Source: Ascidia mentula (taxonomy: Eukaryota > Chordata > Ascidiacea > Phlebobranchia > Ascidiidae). From it: a stretch of 64,000 nt of DNA. Location: positions 21,416,266 to 21,480,265 of the forward strand of contig OX387197.1 in the NCBI GenBank assembly GCA_947561715.1, in the 5' to 3' direction. Positions 1-11,471 of this stretch are shown here, one piece after another. Position 1 is the first letter of the stretch, and each line of letters opens with the position of its first letter. The notes under the pieces are model-generated. The model did no database searches and was not told the origin of the DNA. It saw nothing but the letters and a program-made list of their open reading frames with translations. A program made the translations under genes and the position numbers.

Positions 1-1121
1 GGCTATGTCTGGTGCACCACACTTTCTTTTTTCGCCAAACTTTTCCCACAACTACCGAGCTTTCACTTGGTGTGCATGGAAAATTACGACTTCAGCTGAA
101 TGGAGGGTTATGATCGTTGTTGCATTATACTCAATAAACGAACAGCAAAAACTAAAGGCAAGAACATCGGAATCGTATAAGAGTTATTTTAAGGTAGGAA
201 TTGCCTAATAGCTATAGAGGGATCTAGCCAACGGTTTAGGCATTGCGTATTTACCTGCGACAGCAAATTAATTACGTTGATGTATTTAGTAAAGCAACAA
301 GCCTCTAAACCATCAGGAACCGACGGCAAAGGCTTTAGATGTTTGTGAGGCCAAATGACTACATATGACGCAAGCCTCAATAAACATTCAAAAAATGATT
401 TTAACGAGAAATAGATGACTTTTTTACTAATTACTTCCATTTTTTGTCGCATTTATTGCTTCTTGTACACTCGTTTGTGCTTGAAGAATTTACGTTCACG
501 TGTGAGCGTGCGTTTTTTTCCTTATTTTCGCAACCACCTACTAGGCTCGTTACCACGGTTTAGTTCACAGTTTGAGTTTTGAGGAGATAGCGTGAAGAAA
601 GGGCTTCCAGTTGCGGCGGTTTTTGTGTGTATTTTATTGCTTTCATATTACGTAATATTTGCTGAAACTAACGATGCTTAAGGTAACCTACATAAGCGAA
701 ATCGATTTTTCAAAATAAAATCTTTTGACATAATTCAGAGGCTTGTTGCTTTACTAAATACGACGCATTTTAATCGCTATTTCTTATTCTTTTTCTCAAA
801 GTTTTTTAAAAAATTCAGTTGTGAACAAATCCAGAGAATGAAATAAATGATAACTTAAACTCGGGCAAGACTCATTAACTGGAACTTTTATTTATACGCA
901 GCAGCGTTTTGTAATATAATACATATATCATACAATTTCAGTTGGTAGATCCAGCAGAACCACGATTTATCGAAGCTGGAAGAGGAACATCATACACCAG
1001 TGTTGGTAACGAATTAACTGTCTCATTTCACGGTGACGGGTGTAGACATGGATTTATAATCATCTACAGAGCAGTTGGTACAATATGCAAATTACATCTG
1101 AGTGTTAGAAACAGTATTTAA
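1..1121 (+). CDS. CUB-domain protein, unit 1 (5' partial)
   Basis: Two exons encode one CUB domain, an extracellular beta-sandwich module. The first runs from the left edge to 157 (or 193) and carries the SPNFSHNY motif followed by CAWKI. The second (942-1121) has the GNELTVSF strand and GFIIIYRAVG, then a stop. The join is phase 0. Either a GC donor after 157 (aag|gcaaga) or a GT donor after 193 keeps the frame; the paralogous unit just downstream supports the GC site. The 5' end, including any signal peptide, lies outside the window. A hydrophobic signal-peptide-like stretch at 592-680 lies inside the intron but lacks an ATG and ends in a stop, so it was not used. The true 3' end is uncertain because a possible donor occurs just after AVG. 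Ligand unknown. Confidence 0.55.
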
Positions 1122-1559
1122 CACGAGATAATTAAAGCAATCCACTCTTTAAAGTTTGTGACCTGTAGAAAGACAGTTACATCATTAAACGCAACATTAC
1201 GCCTCGTATAGGCGTTATTATCGTTTGTTCAAAGACCGAAATAGACACATTACGTAACTTTTTAAGTTCTATCCTACGACACTCTTTTCTAAACGAATAT
1301 ATCAGAATATTACTTCATGTTGAACTGTTTTGTAATTTTGAAGATCAACCTGCACACTTCAGAAGAAGCCCCTCCGCATTTTATGTGAGGGAAAAACCCG
1401 AAGCTGACAGTAAAGAGGAAAAAGGTGATTGTTCGGTATTTTAGACATGCTTAAATTTGCGTTTCAGTGTAATTGTGACTATGTTTTTTGCAATCTAGAC
1501 ATGACAAAGAGATCTACTTTTTTACGTGGTAAGTGACGCAAATCTGTGTTTTATTCAAG

Positions 1560-2039
1560 GTGCTTGTGGCGATCATCTTATGGCTTACCCAAATAAAGGT
1601 GGCATTCTTACTTCAACTAACTTACCCCATAACTACCCATCTAACATCAAATGCATCTGGAAGATTGCGGCTCCTGTTGATTGGATGATTCTGTTACTGT
1701 TAAAAATTGACGAATTAAAAGAACACGACAAATTGAAGGCACGTTTCTGAAATTGTCAATGAGTGTTTAGTAACTGGGATATTTCTGTTGGAATTGCGAG
1801 GAAAACAATGAATATTTTTGTCTCTAATCTTACTTAAGGGAACACTGATCCGTATATAAACAAAGATCTTTCCTTACTTTTTACAGACTGTGGACACGGC
1901 TGGACAGCAAGAAATTACACCGGTTAAAAATGTGCCATATGTCAGCAAAGGAAACGAGCTGATTGTTCGATTTACCAGTGATGAATCAGAGGAGCCTGGA
2001 AAATTTGTGTTTATCTTTACTGCAACTGCTGTAAAATAG
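1560..2039 (+). CDS. CUB-domain protein, unit 2
   Basis: Paralogue of the preceding unit. Exon 1560-1738 begins in phase 1 with GACGD and contains LPHNYPSNIKCIWKI, a textbook CUB N-terminal half. Exon 1887-2039 gives TVDTAGQQ, then SKGNELIVRFTSD and GKFVFIFTATAVK before TAG. The exons join in phase 0 only if the intron starts with GC (aag|gcacgt); reading past it meets TGA at 1748. Only one cysteine pair-like signature is visible and no signal peptide exon was identified with confidence. A short ATG-led stretch at 1501-1528 is followed by a donor-like gtaagt, but the resulting 31-bp intron would be unusually small. Function unknown; the domain suggests a secreted or surface binding protein. 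It could be a gene fragment. Confidence 0.55.
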
Positions 2040-2404
2040 AATCTATATGAACAGGATTTACAAATCACCTAAACTGGCCTTTTTTCACTGTATCATGGTG
2101 AACGTTTGTTCTGCATTTTTGAGAAAAATGTTGTCAACATTGATGTAGAGATAACTAGTTAAATAGTTTGCTGTACATAAAATAAAATGAAAAAACTTAC
2201 ATATGACGAAATATTTTAAAGGTTTTGTCAGGTTTTCCTTTTTCCAATTTCCTTTTTCCAACAATTAACAAGACATTTACATAATTTCTTTTTTCAGCGT
2301 CACAGATTTGCTGTATATACCATTTGATTAATGATTTACACTTTGAGTGTAATACAATGGTTAACAACGCAGGAACTACATTAAAATTTATGTCTCGGTT
2401 TGTC
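2040..2404. other. AT-rich spacer
   Basis: Spacer between CUB unit 2 and the tandem array. No coding signal, RNA gene or repeat was recognised apart from possible poly(A) signals near 2181. Confidence 0.5.
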
Positions 2405-4340
2405 ATGCAGCGATTTCATAATTGACAAAACTAAGTAATGCATAAAGGTCACATTGTTATGTCACTAAAGACAAATTGGTCGTTTTGCTGTGTGTAATTT
2501 CCAGTATATCGTCTCTGCTGGCGTTGACCCAAGTCTGACCATGTCAACGCAAGTTTACTTTGCCTTGAATGTAAATATATCTCAACAAAAATGCATTTGT
2601 CGTAATTATAAAACCACTAAAAAGAAAAAAATCTTGTAAACCAAAAAGAAAATGTTAAAATTACAAAACCTTCGCAAAAAAAATGTATGATCGTGTTTTT
2701 TTACGTGTTCTCTTCCAGACAATAATTTCGAAGAAACTTTTTTGTCATGTGCAACCTCTCGTAACTTGTGTTTCGTTTTGTTTGTTTTGACCCAGACTTC
2801 CCCGAACACTTATATTGTGTCCGTCTAATACTCGGCGGGGGGAAATATGCAACGATTTTATAATTAACAAAACTAAGTAATGCATAAAGGTCACATTGTT
2901 ATGTCACTAAAGACAAATTGGTCGTTTTGCTGTGTGTAATTTCCAGTATATCGTCACTGCTGGCGTTGACCCAAGTCTGACCATGTCAACGCAAGTTTAC
3001 TTTGCCTTGAATGTAAATATATCTCAACAAAAATGCATTTGTCGTAATTATAAAACCACTAAAAAGAAAAAAATCTTGTAAACCAAAAAGAAAATGTAAA
3101 AATTACAAAACCTTCGCAAAAAAAATGTATGATCGTGTTTTTTTACGTGTTCTCTTCCAGACAATAATTTCGAAGAAACTTTTTTGTCATGTGCAACCTC
3201 TCGTAACTTGTGTTTCGTTTTGTTTGTTTTGACCCAGACTTCCCCGAACACTTATATTGTGTCCGTCTAATACTCGGCGGGGGGAAATATGCAACGATTT
3301 TATAATTAACAAAACTAAGTAATGCATAAAGGTCACATTGTTATGTCACTAAAGACAAATTGGTCGTTTTGCTGTGTGTAATTTCCAGTATATCGTCACT
3401 GCTGGCGTTGACCCAAGTCTGACCATGTCAACGCAAGTTTACTTTGCCTTGAATGTAAATATATCTCAACAAAAATGCATTTGTCGTAATTATAAAACCA
3501 CTAAAAAGAAAAAAATCTTGTAAACCAAAAAGAAAATGTTAAAATTACAAAACCTTCGCAAAAAAAATGTATGATCGTGTTTTTTTACGTGTTCTCTTCC
3601 AGACAATAATTTCGAAGAAACTTTTTTGTCATGTGCAACCTCTCGTAACTTGTGTTTCGTTTTGTTTGTTTTGACCCAGACTTCCCCGAACACTTATATT
3701 GTGTCCGTCTAATACTCGGCGGGGGGGAAATATGCAACGATTTTATAATTAACAAAACTAAGTAATGCATAAAGGTCACATTGTTATGTCACTAAAGACA
3801 AATTGGTCGGTTTGCTGTGTGTAATTTCCAGTATATCGTCTCTGCTGGCGTTGACCCAAGTCTGACCATGTCAACGCAAGTTTACTTTGCCTTGAATGTA
3901 AATATATCTCAACAAAAATGTATTTGTCGTAATTATAAAATCACTAAAAAGAAAAAAATCTTGTAAACCAAAAAGAAAATGTTAAAATTGCAAAACCTTC
4001 GCAAAAAAAATGTATGATCGTGTTTTTTTACGTGTTCTCTTCCAGACAATAATTTCGAAGAAACTTTTTTGTCATGTGCAACCTCTCGTAACTTGTGTAT
4101 CGTTTTGTTTGTTTTGACCCAGACTTCCCCGAACACTTATATTGTGTCCGTCTAATACTTGGCGGGGGGAAATATGCAACGATTTTATAATTAACAAAAC
4201 TAAGTAATGCATAAAGGTCACATTGTTATGTCACTAAAGACAAATTGGTCGTTGTGTTGTGTGTAATTTCTAATATATCGTTTCTGCTGGCGTTGGCCCA
4301 AGTCTGATCATGTCAACGCAACTTTGCTTTGCCTTCAATG
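2405..4340. repeat. 442-bp tandem repeat array (4 full copies plus a partial)
   Basis: Four near-identical units start near 2405, 2848, 3290 and 3732 (spacing 442-443 bp), followed by a fifth unit from about 4175 that decays after about 165 bp. Each unit holds a run starting taagtaatgcataaaggtca, a segment with tgctggcgttgacccaag, and ends with a G-run (ggcgggggg). Differences between units are mostly single substitutions and homopolymer changes, while the partial last unit is more diverged, as expected when edge copies escape homogenisation. Each unit contains a 67-codon reverse-strand open frame, but its conservation follows from the DNA identity and is not evidence of a gene. Best read as a local satellite array. 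Confidence 0.9.
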
Positions 4341-5440
4341 TATGTTGTATAAACGTTGTTTCACACACCTGACTGACGCGACCATTTCCTCTCTGACCAT
4401 CGTTTGCTTTTGCAAGTCCTGTTCCTGGCATTCTATACTCTATCGGTTGCCACGTAACCCGCTTATGTAAAAAAGGATTGAAGTTAACATTGCCTGCCTT
4501 GTGTTTTCATATTGGCACTTGGTAAGAATAAAGTTGTACATACAAATTTGAATATTGATGTTTTAGGAGATTTTTCTAGCCCCAAGGCTCAGGCCTTTAA
4601 GGACCATAAATTCTAAAGTGAGCCCCACCTAGGAACTCTATGCCTAAAGCGACGTGATTTGTCGATGTGCCACAAGCCCAACAACATGGACATCCGCGTT
4701 ATTTTTTGCTTTATACGGTAGTTAAGTAATTAAACACTTAATTAAAGGTACAAGATGATACAATACTCTGTGTAAACAATTGAAGACCTTGCCCGTAGCA
4801 TGCTTTATTGCAGCAACCTTATTTTCAATGTTGCAAACAGCGACCACTCTTTGTATAAACCTTAAGACAATTTCTTTTTATAGTTGGCTATAAAGTGAAA
4901 AAGAATCGCACAGTTTAAAAAATGCGCTACGCGACTTACATGAATCCCTAATTTATTTGTATTGTTCAGCCGAAAAGCACACAGGTGAAATGAGTGGTAT
5001 ATTGGTCTGGTACGGAAACGCACCTTTTCTCCTGAAACTTGACTCGGTTCTATAACATCGCAGCTGCATTTGTAAGGCGGGGTTTTTACGGCGCTGTTCA
5101 AAATCCCAGATACAAAAAGGGCACTGATTACCTTCACGTCACAGCTTTGCGTCGTGTTTCAATCCCTTTTTCGGGGTAAACAGGTGTTTGGTTTCCGGTA
5201 ACTGAGGGGTTCGGATTGAAACAAGTCGGTGGTTCCCAAACTACGGGGAATAGCTTAGTTGCATGTCACTCACGAAGGAATTTTTAACGGACTACAGAAC
5301 TAGATGTTACTTTTATAAAAAAATAGTCCTATTTCCACTGTTTTTTTTATCGAAATGTAAGAATTATTGGTCAGGATCACAATATTTAATGATTGATCTA
5401 CGCAAATTACATGTATACCCAATCTTTCTGTATTGTTCAG
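4341..5440. other. Intergenic stretch
   Basis: Between the tandem array and the VWA pseudogene. No supported gene or RNA. A segment around 5160-5260 contains facing gattgaaac/gtttcaatc-type runs and ggttcccaaact, suggesting transposon debris, but boundaries could not be fixed. Confidence 0.4.
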
Positions 5441-8400
5441 CTTCACCTGAATCACCTGACGTCGATTAAGTGTTCTTGGTGGACAGCTCAGGTTCCATCA
5501 GCGATTCATACTTCGAAACATTAAAGCAAGTGTTAATTTATACTTCGGCAATCTTCCATCCAGCTATTCATTCATGCTTGCAAGTTGGAATACTACAATA
5601 CGGACAAAATAATCCTTTCTGGAATAAATATAAACTCTTGGTTTTGTTGTTAATTCTAAGGTTGCAACCAAGGCTTATGCTTTCAGCCTTGACTATGCAA
5701 GCAACCTGCCCCAATACTACCGCTCTCCAACCAATCTTGGAGATTGCAAATCTAGATCATGTTTCACCGAAGCAGTGAGAAACATGTCACATATAAAAGC
5801 AGCGAACACTTACACAGCAACGGCAATAGAAAGAGTTGTGAAGGTGTATGTTAAAATATGAAGCAGCGTAAATGAAACCAAATGAGTGTTACGAAGCTCG
5901 CCCGGCGACTATAGTCGCTATGGTGACTATAGCAATGTATTGGAGTGTTTCGAAAATCTGATGTCCTCGATATTTGCACGCAAACCGTTTTGTGATACAA
6001 AATCATGGAATTATTTCCATGCACATATCCCTACACTGATAATGAGGTTGCTTTCCAACGAATAAAAATCGCACCAAGAAAATAGAGCAAATTGTATATC
6101 TTCAGGTAATTCAAAACCTCCTCTGGCAAAAACTATTTGTTAAATCGGTGTTTCGGTGGTTATGGGCCGTCATGAGAATAACGCGCGTATGTGAAACTTT
6201 TTTCATTGTCAAAACGACCGAACGAATAAAGACCGAAACGTTGATATATTAAATTGTTTTTGCCATAAGACACTTTTTCAGACCGAACATTATGCCTGGC
6301 AGTAACCCTGTTTACATGGCCAAGTCGACTTGAGCATCAAGTCGACTCGTGACCGGGTCACGTGATTTTCAAATTCGACGCGCGAAAACGACGAATTTAC
6401 ATGGGGCTTTTAAGTCAGCTTAAGTTAAGCTGTCTCGGGCTGACAGGCTGTAAATTCAGACTCTGTGCTACATAAATTATCAATATTTCTAATCTAAGCA
6501 TGCATAGAAAAGTTATTGGCAGTTAGTTTACGCCTTTAAAGGCTTTCTGCAAATTGGTCCTTTGTTATAATGTGAGTTTACTTTGCCAGATATAATAGAT
6601 GATTTAACTAGAAAGCCTGCTGCAACCCATATTTTTTAATTTCTGATCAAACTAAAAGGCTGAATTTTCCTGGAATGTGTTCACAACAACACCATGGTAA
6701 GAGTATTCAAGTGAAAATTTCATGTTTAGTAGTATTAATTATCTCTGTCCTTCTTCACAGGATCCTTTTCAGAAGCTGCCTAATCCCGTAATCCCATGTA
6801 CAATTGAGTGTCAGAAAAGACTGAATGGAATGTTTCATACCAGCCCAATGTCAATTAATTTGAAACAAATATACAGAAGATGTGATAGTTACATAACATA
6901 AACTTGTCATGGCATTCTTGTCATATTTTCTTTTTTTTTTGACGAACAGAAAAGGTTTACATAAGCCTGCTTTTGTATTTTATGGTTGATTGTTGTTCAC
7001 ATAATCCTTGCATAAATAAGATGCAGTAGCCTAAATATGAATAAACAACCGGTTTGCATTGACTTGTTATATTATAGCACATCCAGCAGCAAATGAAAAC
7101 AGTTAACACAAGTGCATTCTTCTTTCAAGCAAGTGTCAGCATTCCTGCAATGCATTTGTTTCCTTCAGGTCTCCAAAATGCAACTTAGGTCCTCAAAACG
7201 AATGTTGCTTTTTTGTATCTTGATGCTTGTACAATTCATTTAACACTTGCGCAGTATTTATTAAAATTAACTCCAGTAAGCACATCCTTCTCGCCCCTGC
7301 AGCATAGAGCATACTCACGTAGTTGTACTAGAACTAGTTTATTACTTTTAAGGTTTTTTGTAAACAGCAAACCCTCAACGCACAACCTCATAAACAAATC
7401 ACCTAATCCTAACTTCTTCGCGGCACTTGTCGCAACTGGGTTTAAGCTGACTTAATCGCTTAAGCTGTCCCGTAAACCACTCTCCGCGTGAGATCGAAGG
7501 CCGAGACGGCTTAAAACGCTTGCCTTTTTCTCTTCGCCGAAAACGAGAGAGTCGGATCGGCGAGTCAGCTTCGAAGCCGTCTTAAACCGTCATGTAAACG
7601 GGGTTAGTGTCAGCAACAAGATGTTGTAAATCTTTGCGACGGTTATTAAAAGTAAATTTTCATCAAACAAACAGTAAAAATCATTTTGCTTTGTAAGATG
7701 GTTACTTTCTTCCTTTTGTGTGCAGATTAACTTTCAGGAAGAAAGACCGTCTCAAAAAGTTATAATTCTGATCACTGATGGCGGTGCAACAGACTGGAGA
7801 AAGCTTGGTGATAGGTGGGTCGAAAACTGTTTTTAAAAAAAGTATTGAACATAAAATATTTGATTTCGTCGGCTTTGTTAACCTTGTTTTGTCAGCCATA
7901 TTTAATATTTTTTTTAGCTATGTTCTCACAAACTCGAACAACGTAACCGTGTATGCTGTCGGCATTGGAAACGGTGTCGATACGTCTCAACTAGCAACTA
8001 GCGCCAACGGAGGAACAGACAATTCAAGAGTGTTCACAGCAGAAAACTATGGGTCCTTCGGGAATATTTTGAATGCTATTTATTTTGAAGTAGTTCCTAC
8101 ATGTCCTTATGGTAAGTTTATAAGCGTACTTAATTTTTACTTCAAAACTCGTTCTAGGGCCCGACATTTGCGCTGTAAACCATTTGACCTGTACTTATTT
8201 GCTTCGAACGTATAGATTCTTACTAACCCGCACGGACAATTTGCTGTAATTTTGAACGAATAATTTTAAAATACAGAACAAACCAGTACTATGACGGCAC
8301 CATACCCTACTCCAGCCACTACTACAAGTGATCCAACATTTCCTTCGTACACAGGTATAATGTGAACTGTCTGTCACAGAACTCAATATAATCTATTGCT

Positions 8401-8688
8401 TTACATCACCATTATGTAGATACAAATATTAACATATTGCCTACAAATTTGTAAAAAACTTTTATAAATTTGTAACTTTTTACCTTCAAGCAACGTTGGA
8501 ACCAATCACAAGCACACCACCACCGGAGAACTGTCATCGAGCGCTTATGAGGTATATCGCATAATATTCCATTAAGTTTTTCTATTTTTTACCATACCGG
8601 TTGGCGCAGGGAGTATCGGAAAGCATTTCAACTTTGGCATCTGGGGTTTAAGAAGTGGAAAAAAAGTTACAACAACTGCAGACCGTAG
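5441..8688 (+). pseudogene. VWA-domain gene copy 1, apparently broken
   Basis: Paralogue of the intact VWA gene at 14.57 kb. Exon-like segments: 5441-5843, 7726-7814, 7918-8111, 8277-8354, 8491-8551 and 8610-8688. They encode the MIDAS motif DSSGS, QVGILQYGQNNPF, the second metal-site region LITDGG, VTVYAVGIGNGVD, a Thr/Pro-rich linker and the basic C-terminal tail KKWKKSYNNC. Two lesions: an in-frame TAA at 5467-5469 just before FLVDSSGS, where the paralogue has a leucine codon; and the donor matching the paralogue's second intron (near 5620) reads ga rather than gt, so the sequence up to the acceptor at 5686 would be retained and shift the frame. No signal-peptide exon was found. Downstream exons keep perfect splice sites, so inactivation may be recent, or a different start may be used. 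Confidence 0.7.
6300..7609. mobile_element. 1.3-kb element with terminal inverted repeats, inside an intron of VWA copy 1
   Basis: The left end reads CAGTAACCCTGTTTACATG (6300-6318) and the right end reads, on the other strand, CACTAACCCCGTTTACATG (7591-7609), 17 of 19 matching. Both subterminal regions are rich in short palindromic runs such as cttaagttaagc and GC-rich motifs unlike the AT-rich flanks. No transposase frame is visible, so it would be a non-autonomous DNA transposon. No clear target duplication was found, so the superfamily is left open. Confidence 0.65.
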
Positions 8689-9181
8689 TATTGTTTTACG
8701 GGTAAATGCAGCAAACGTTCTGAAAATGACATAATCTGATCAAATCCCATAAACAAAGACTTTAAACAGAATACAAAACAAATATCATTTAGTGCCTGTA
8801 TTCCTTGATTGACAGCTTTTTCCACACAATGAGTTCAGTAATTTTGAAATTTCCGTGCATGCTTTACAATTTTGTTAAAAAATCGACACAAAATCAACAA
8901 AATACGATTTTCATAAAGTGAACATAAGGTTCGTGAAGTTATTGTAGGCCCTATTTTAATGAGGGAACAAATTAAAGTTTATACAGTCTAAAACCGGGAT
9001 AAAAGCGACCAAACTAAGCGTGAGAATATGCGTTGGTCATGTGTAGAAAATCTATCATCAAAGATTTTTAAAAAAATATTCAGAGGTTTACATAAAATAT
9101 AACGCAGTAATATGTCATGCATGATTAGCAAGATTGCCCCACTGCGCATGTCTTTACTTGGCGATCACAGTTATCGTAACA

Positions 9182-9484
9182 AAATCATTAGGTTTACAGA
9201 CTTCGCAGCCCAGGCATAGAAGCCTAGATGGATTTTTTTCCTTTTTTCTCCTTGGAACGAGATTTGAAAAATCAAGATAAAGCCTGATAAATTGTGCGTT
9301 TGCGCACCAGTATACCCTGACCACAATGTACCCAGTAAAACCGCTGATCTCATGTCGCTGAGTTGGTAGCGTTTGGGTCTAGTTAGCCCAGGTTCGTGAG
9401 TATAAACCTTAGCGGGAGCTTGACAGTGGATGATCCAGCTAGGCTGCAATGCCTTGGCTGCGAAGCCTGTAAACCTAATGATTT
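9182..9484. mobile_element. Inverted-repeat element enclosing a SINE-like core
   Basis: Inverted arms of about 35 bp: 9182-9217 (contains aggtttacagacttcgcagc) and 9450-9484 (its near-perfect reverse complement). They bound 232 bp that includes the tRNA-like SINE segment described separately. No target duplication was recognised immediately outside. Could be a non-autonomous DNA element that captured a SINE, or a fold-back derivative. Confidence 0.65.
9291..9422 (+). mobile_element. tRNA-derived SINE copy A
   Basis: Shares a continuous segment with 56511-56650, starting with a short hairpin (gtgcgtttgcgcac) and continuing into a tRNA-like body. An A-box-like ctgagttggtagcg and a B-box-like ggttcgtgagtataaacc suggest an internal Pol III promoter. 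It does not fold as a full tRNA, so it is a SINE relic and not a tRNA gene. Confidence 0.7.
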
Positions 9485-10579
9485 ACATAAAATATATCGA
9501 AAGGTTTACAGATCTTACCGAAAATTGTTGACGGGGTTCTTTCCTGAAATATGACACGCGGTATGTAACGCACAACTGCATGGTTGTACCTGTTGTGCAA
9601 CGGTTTAAAAATAGTCAGCACTAAATTCGGAGACTTGTTTTTCTGCTTCTCGTAAAGAATTGGGAAGCAACCGGAACACAGCATCATTAGGAAATTGTAA
9701 CACAGTATTTACAATGTTCAGTCCACATACCTTTGATTACTACTCATTGTGTTGTGGTTGTACATGAAAACCTTATTCACGATTTTGTTTCTCAATGCAC
9801 AATAAACATTCGCTTCGTGTTTCTGTCTGTTTCAATAATGCGCGCTTGGTAAAGAATCAGAAATTTAAGATAATGTGATTCATCTGAAAAAAACGTCAAG
9901 ATCCATGATTTCCACAACAATACAAACAACAAATGACTAAGCAGCTTATTTTGTCTCTTGCGTTTTTCTGCTTGCTGCGGATTTACTGTAGGTTTATATA
10001 GCGTAAAAAGATTTGTAATGATGGAAAGGTTGAGTAGATGCAGCAAGCAGAAAAAAAAGAAAAAGATGACTGCAGTATAAAAAGTGTATGTATAAAACCA
10101 GCATCGGTTAGCTTTGGTTCTTTTTGCAGCACGCCTTATAATGAAAAGCTGTATAAAACCTGAACGAAGTGACTAAGCACTAAAAATCCCGTACTCCAGC
10201 AGTGCGAATGCCTAGAACCATGCTAATCAGCAGATTCTTAGCTTAAGCATTTGTGTTTAACGGTAATATGGCTGATTACTGCTCCATCTGAAATGACTCT
10301 TCTTTTCAGTTTGGACTTTAAGCTCCGCACTGATGTCTACAGTTTTCAGGCAAGTGTTTGTTAGGACAACACGTCGTTTTTAATCGATGTTTTTCATACA
10401 TGGCTGCTTAAGAAAATAATTGCGGTTTGGACCATATACAAATGCAAAGATGTATTTCAGCCCAAAAAATAATATAACTGTAAAAGAAGTTTGTTATGAT
10501 CATTGAAGTGCAAGATTTTTCGTAACCTGTATCGTATGATTTCGCACCCTGTAAACATTCTAACGTTAATTGCACAGGA

Positions 10580-10766
10580 ATGTGATTAGCCGCATTCCCT
10601 ATATAATCACGGTTGCATTACCCAAGGGACAGTTTTACTTTGTACGTGCTATTGCTTGATGCTTCTGTCGAATACCAGAATACAACAAAGTTCATTTTAG
10701 TTTTTGGACCCAACAAAAAATGTAACTATTGATGGAAACAATTTAATAGTTGAATACACCCACTGA
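10580..10766 (+). pseudogene. CUB-domain relic (unit 3)
   Basis: Decayed CUB domain. The first half survives as PHSLYNHGC, and after a frame change as FTLYVLLLDASVEYQNTTK (to 10690). The second half, FLDPTKNVTIDGNNLIVEY, starts at 10701 and stops at 10764-10766. The two halves are separated by only 10 bp ending in tttag, which looks like the tail of a mostly deleted intron. An in-frame TAG precedes PHS. The match to units 1 and 2 lies in the order of the motifs and the position of the former intron. Confidence 0.6.
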
Positions 10767-11166
10767 AGAGAGGAATATTTTCTGTACAGGAAATTACCTA
10801 CATATGGAGAGTTAAAGCAGAAAATTTTAAACCTTATCATTAGCACTTTTGAGCGAAAAACACGCGAGGGGGGAAAGACCTCTCTCGCGGACTCTGCTTA
10901 TCATACATTTCTATCTCAAACTATATCTAGTAAGTGTAACATGCTTTATATAAAAAAATGCATTGGTCAGCACAGTTTTGGCAGACAACGTTTACCTAAA
11001 TCGTGAAAAAAAAACCTGTTAAATCCGAGAATCAAACAAGGCAGATAATTGTTAAACTAGTGGTATGTTGGTTGATGTGCCAGTTGTGGTTTTCTAGGAT
11101 CGGTGACATCGTCGGGGAAAAAATGCGTACATTTCGTGCTTGTGAAGAATTAAGGTTTCCACCGGC

Positions 11167-11471
11167 CAGAGGATTCTAGTCGATTGCTCAAAATCTACAA
11201 TGGAAAAATATGGTGTCTTCTTTCAGGAGAGTTTCCCAACACAATACAAACATTAGGTCCCTTGTATCATGCAATCATTTTCGGGATTGCTATGCACGTT
11301 TTAACGTTATAGAAACCATATGTTTTATTCCAAGTCTTTTTATGACATTTGCAGTACTTTCACCCTAATGGACGAACACTAAAAAGAGAACGTCACGTCT
11401 CCATTCCATACATTAGTAAATCTAACGAACTGGTTATGCGTTTTCAACTCATAATTACCAACCAACTTTAA
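11167..11471 (+). pseudogene. CUB-domain relic (unit 4)
   Basis: Second decayed CUB copy. The first half (11167-11340) reads DCSKSTMEKYGVFF then FPTQYKH followed by an in-frame TAG and CIM, matching the C..YG..SPN(F/Y)P..Y..C pattern. The second half begins after an acceptor at 11355 with YFHPNGR, contains PYISKSNELVMRFQ, closely parallel to PYVSKGNELIVRF of unit 2, and ends with TAA at 11469. Stops and the lost donor make a functional product unlikely. Confidence 0.6.

Larger units (their letters stand above)
8689..10570. other. Intergenic stretch with mobile DNA
   Basis: Apart from the inverted-repeat element and the SINE at 9.2-9.5 kb, no gene or RNA was recognised in this spacer. Reverse-strand frames here lack family similarity and splice context. 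Confidence 0.4.

Noticed and set aside
592..680. Signal-peptide exon for a CUB gene
   Set aside because: Hydrophobic run without ATG, ends in TAA before the donor, and lies between the two halves of CUB unit 1.
2606..4136. Four copies of a 67-codon reverse-strand frame as a gene family
   Set aside because: They lie one per unit of the 442-bp array; their identity follows from the DNA repeats and no family or splice signal supports coding.
2405..4340. Spliced-leader or snRNA gene array
   Set aside because: Tandem organisation is suggestive, but the Ciona spliced-leader sequence and snRNA motifs were not seen in the unit.
9361..9422. Functional tRNA gene
   Set aside because: A- and B-box-like motifs are present but acceptor and anticodon stems do not form; the second copy at 56.5 kb shows it is a SINE.
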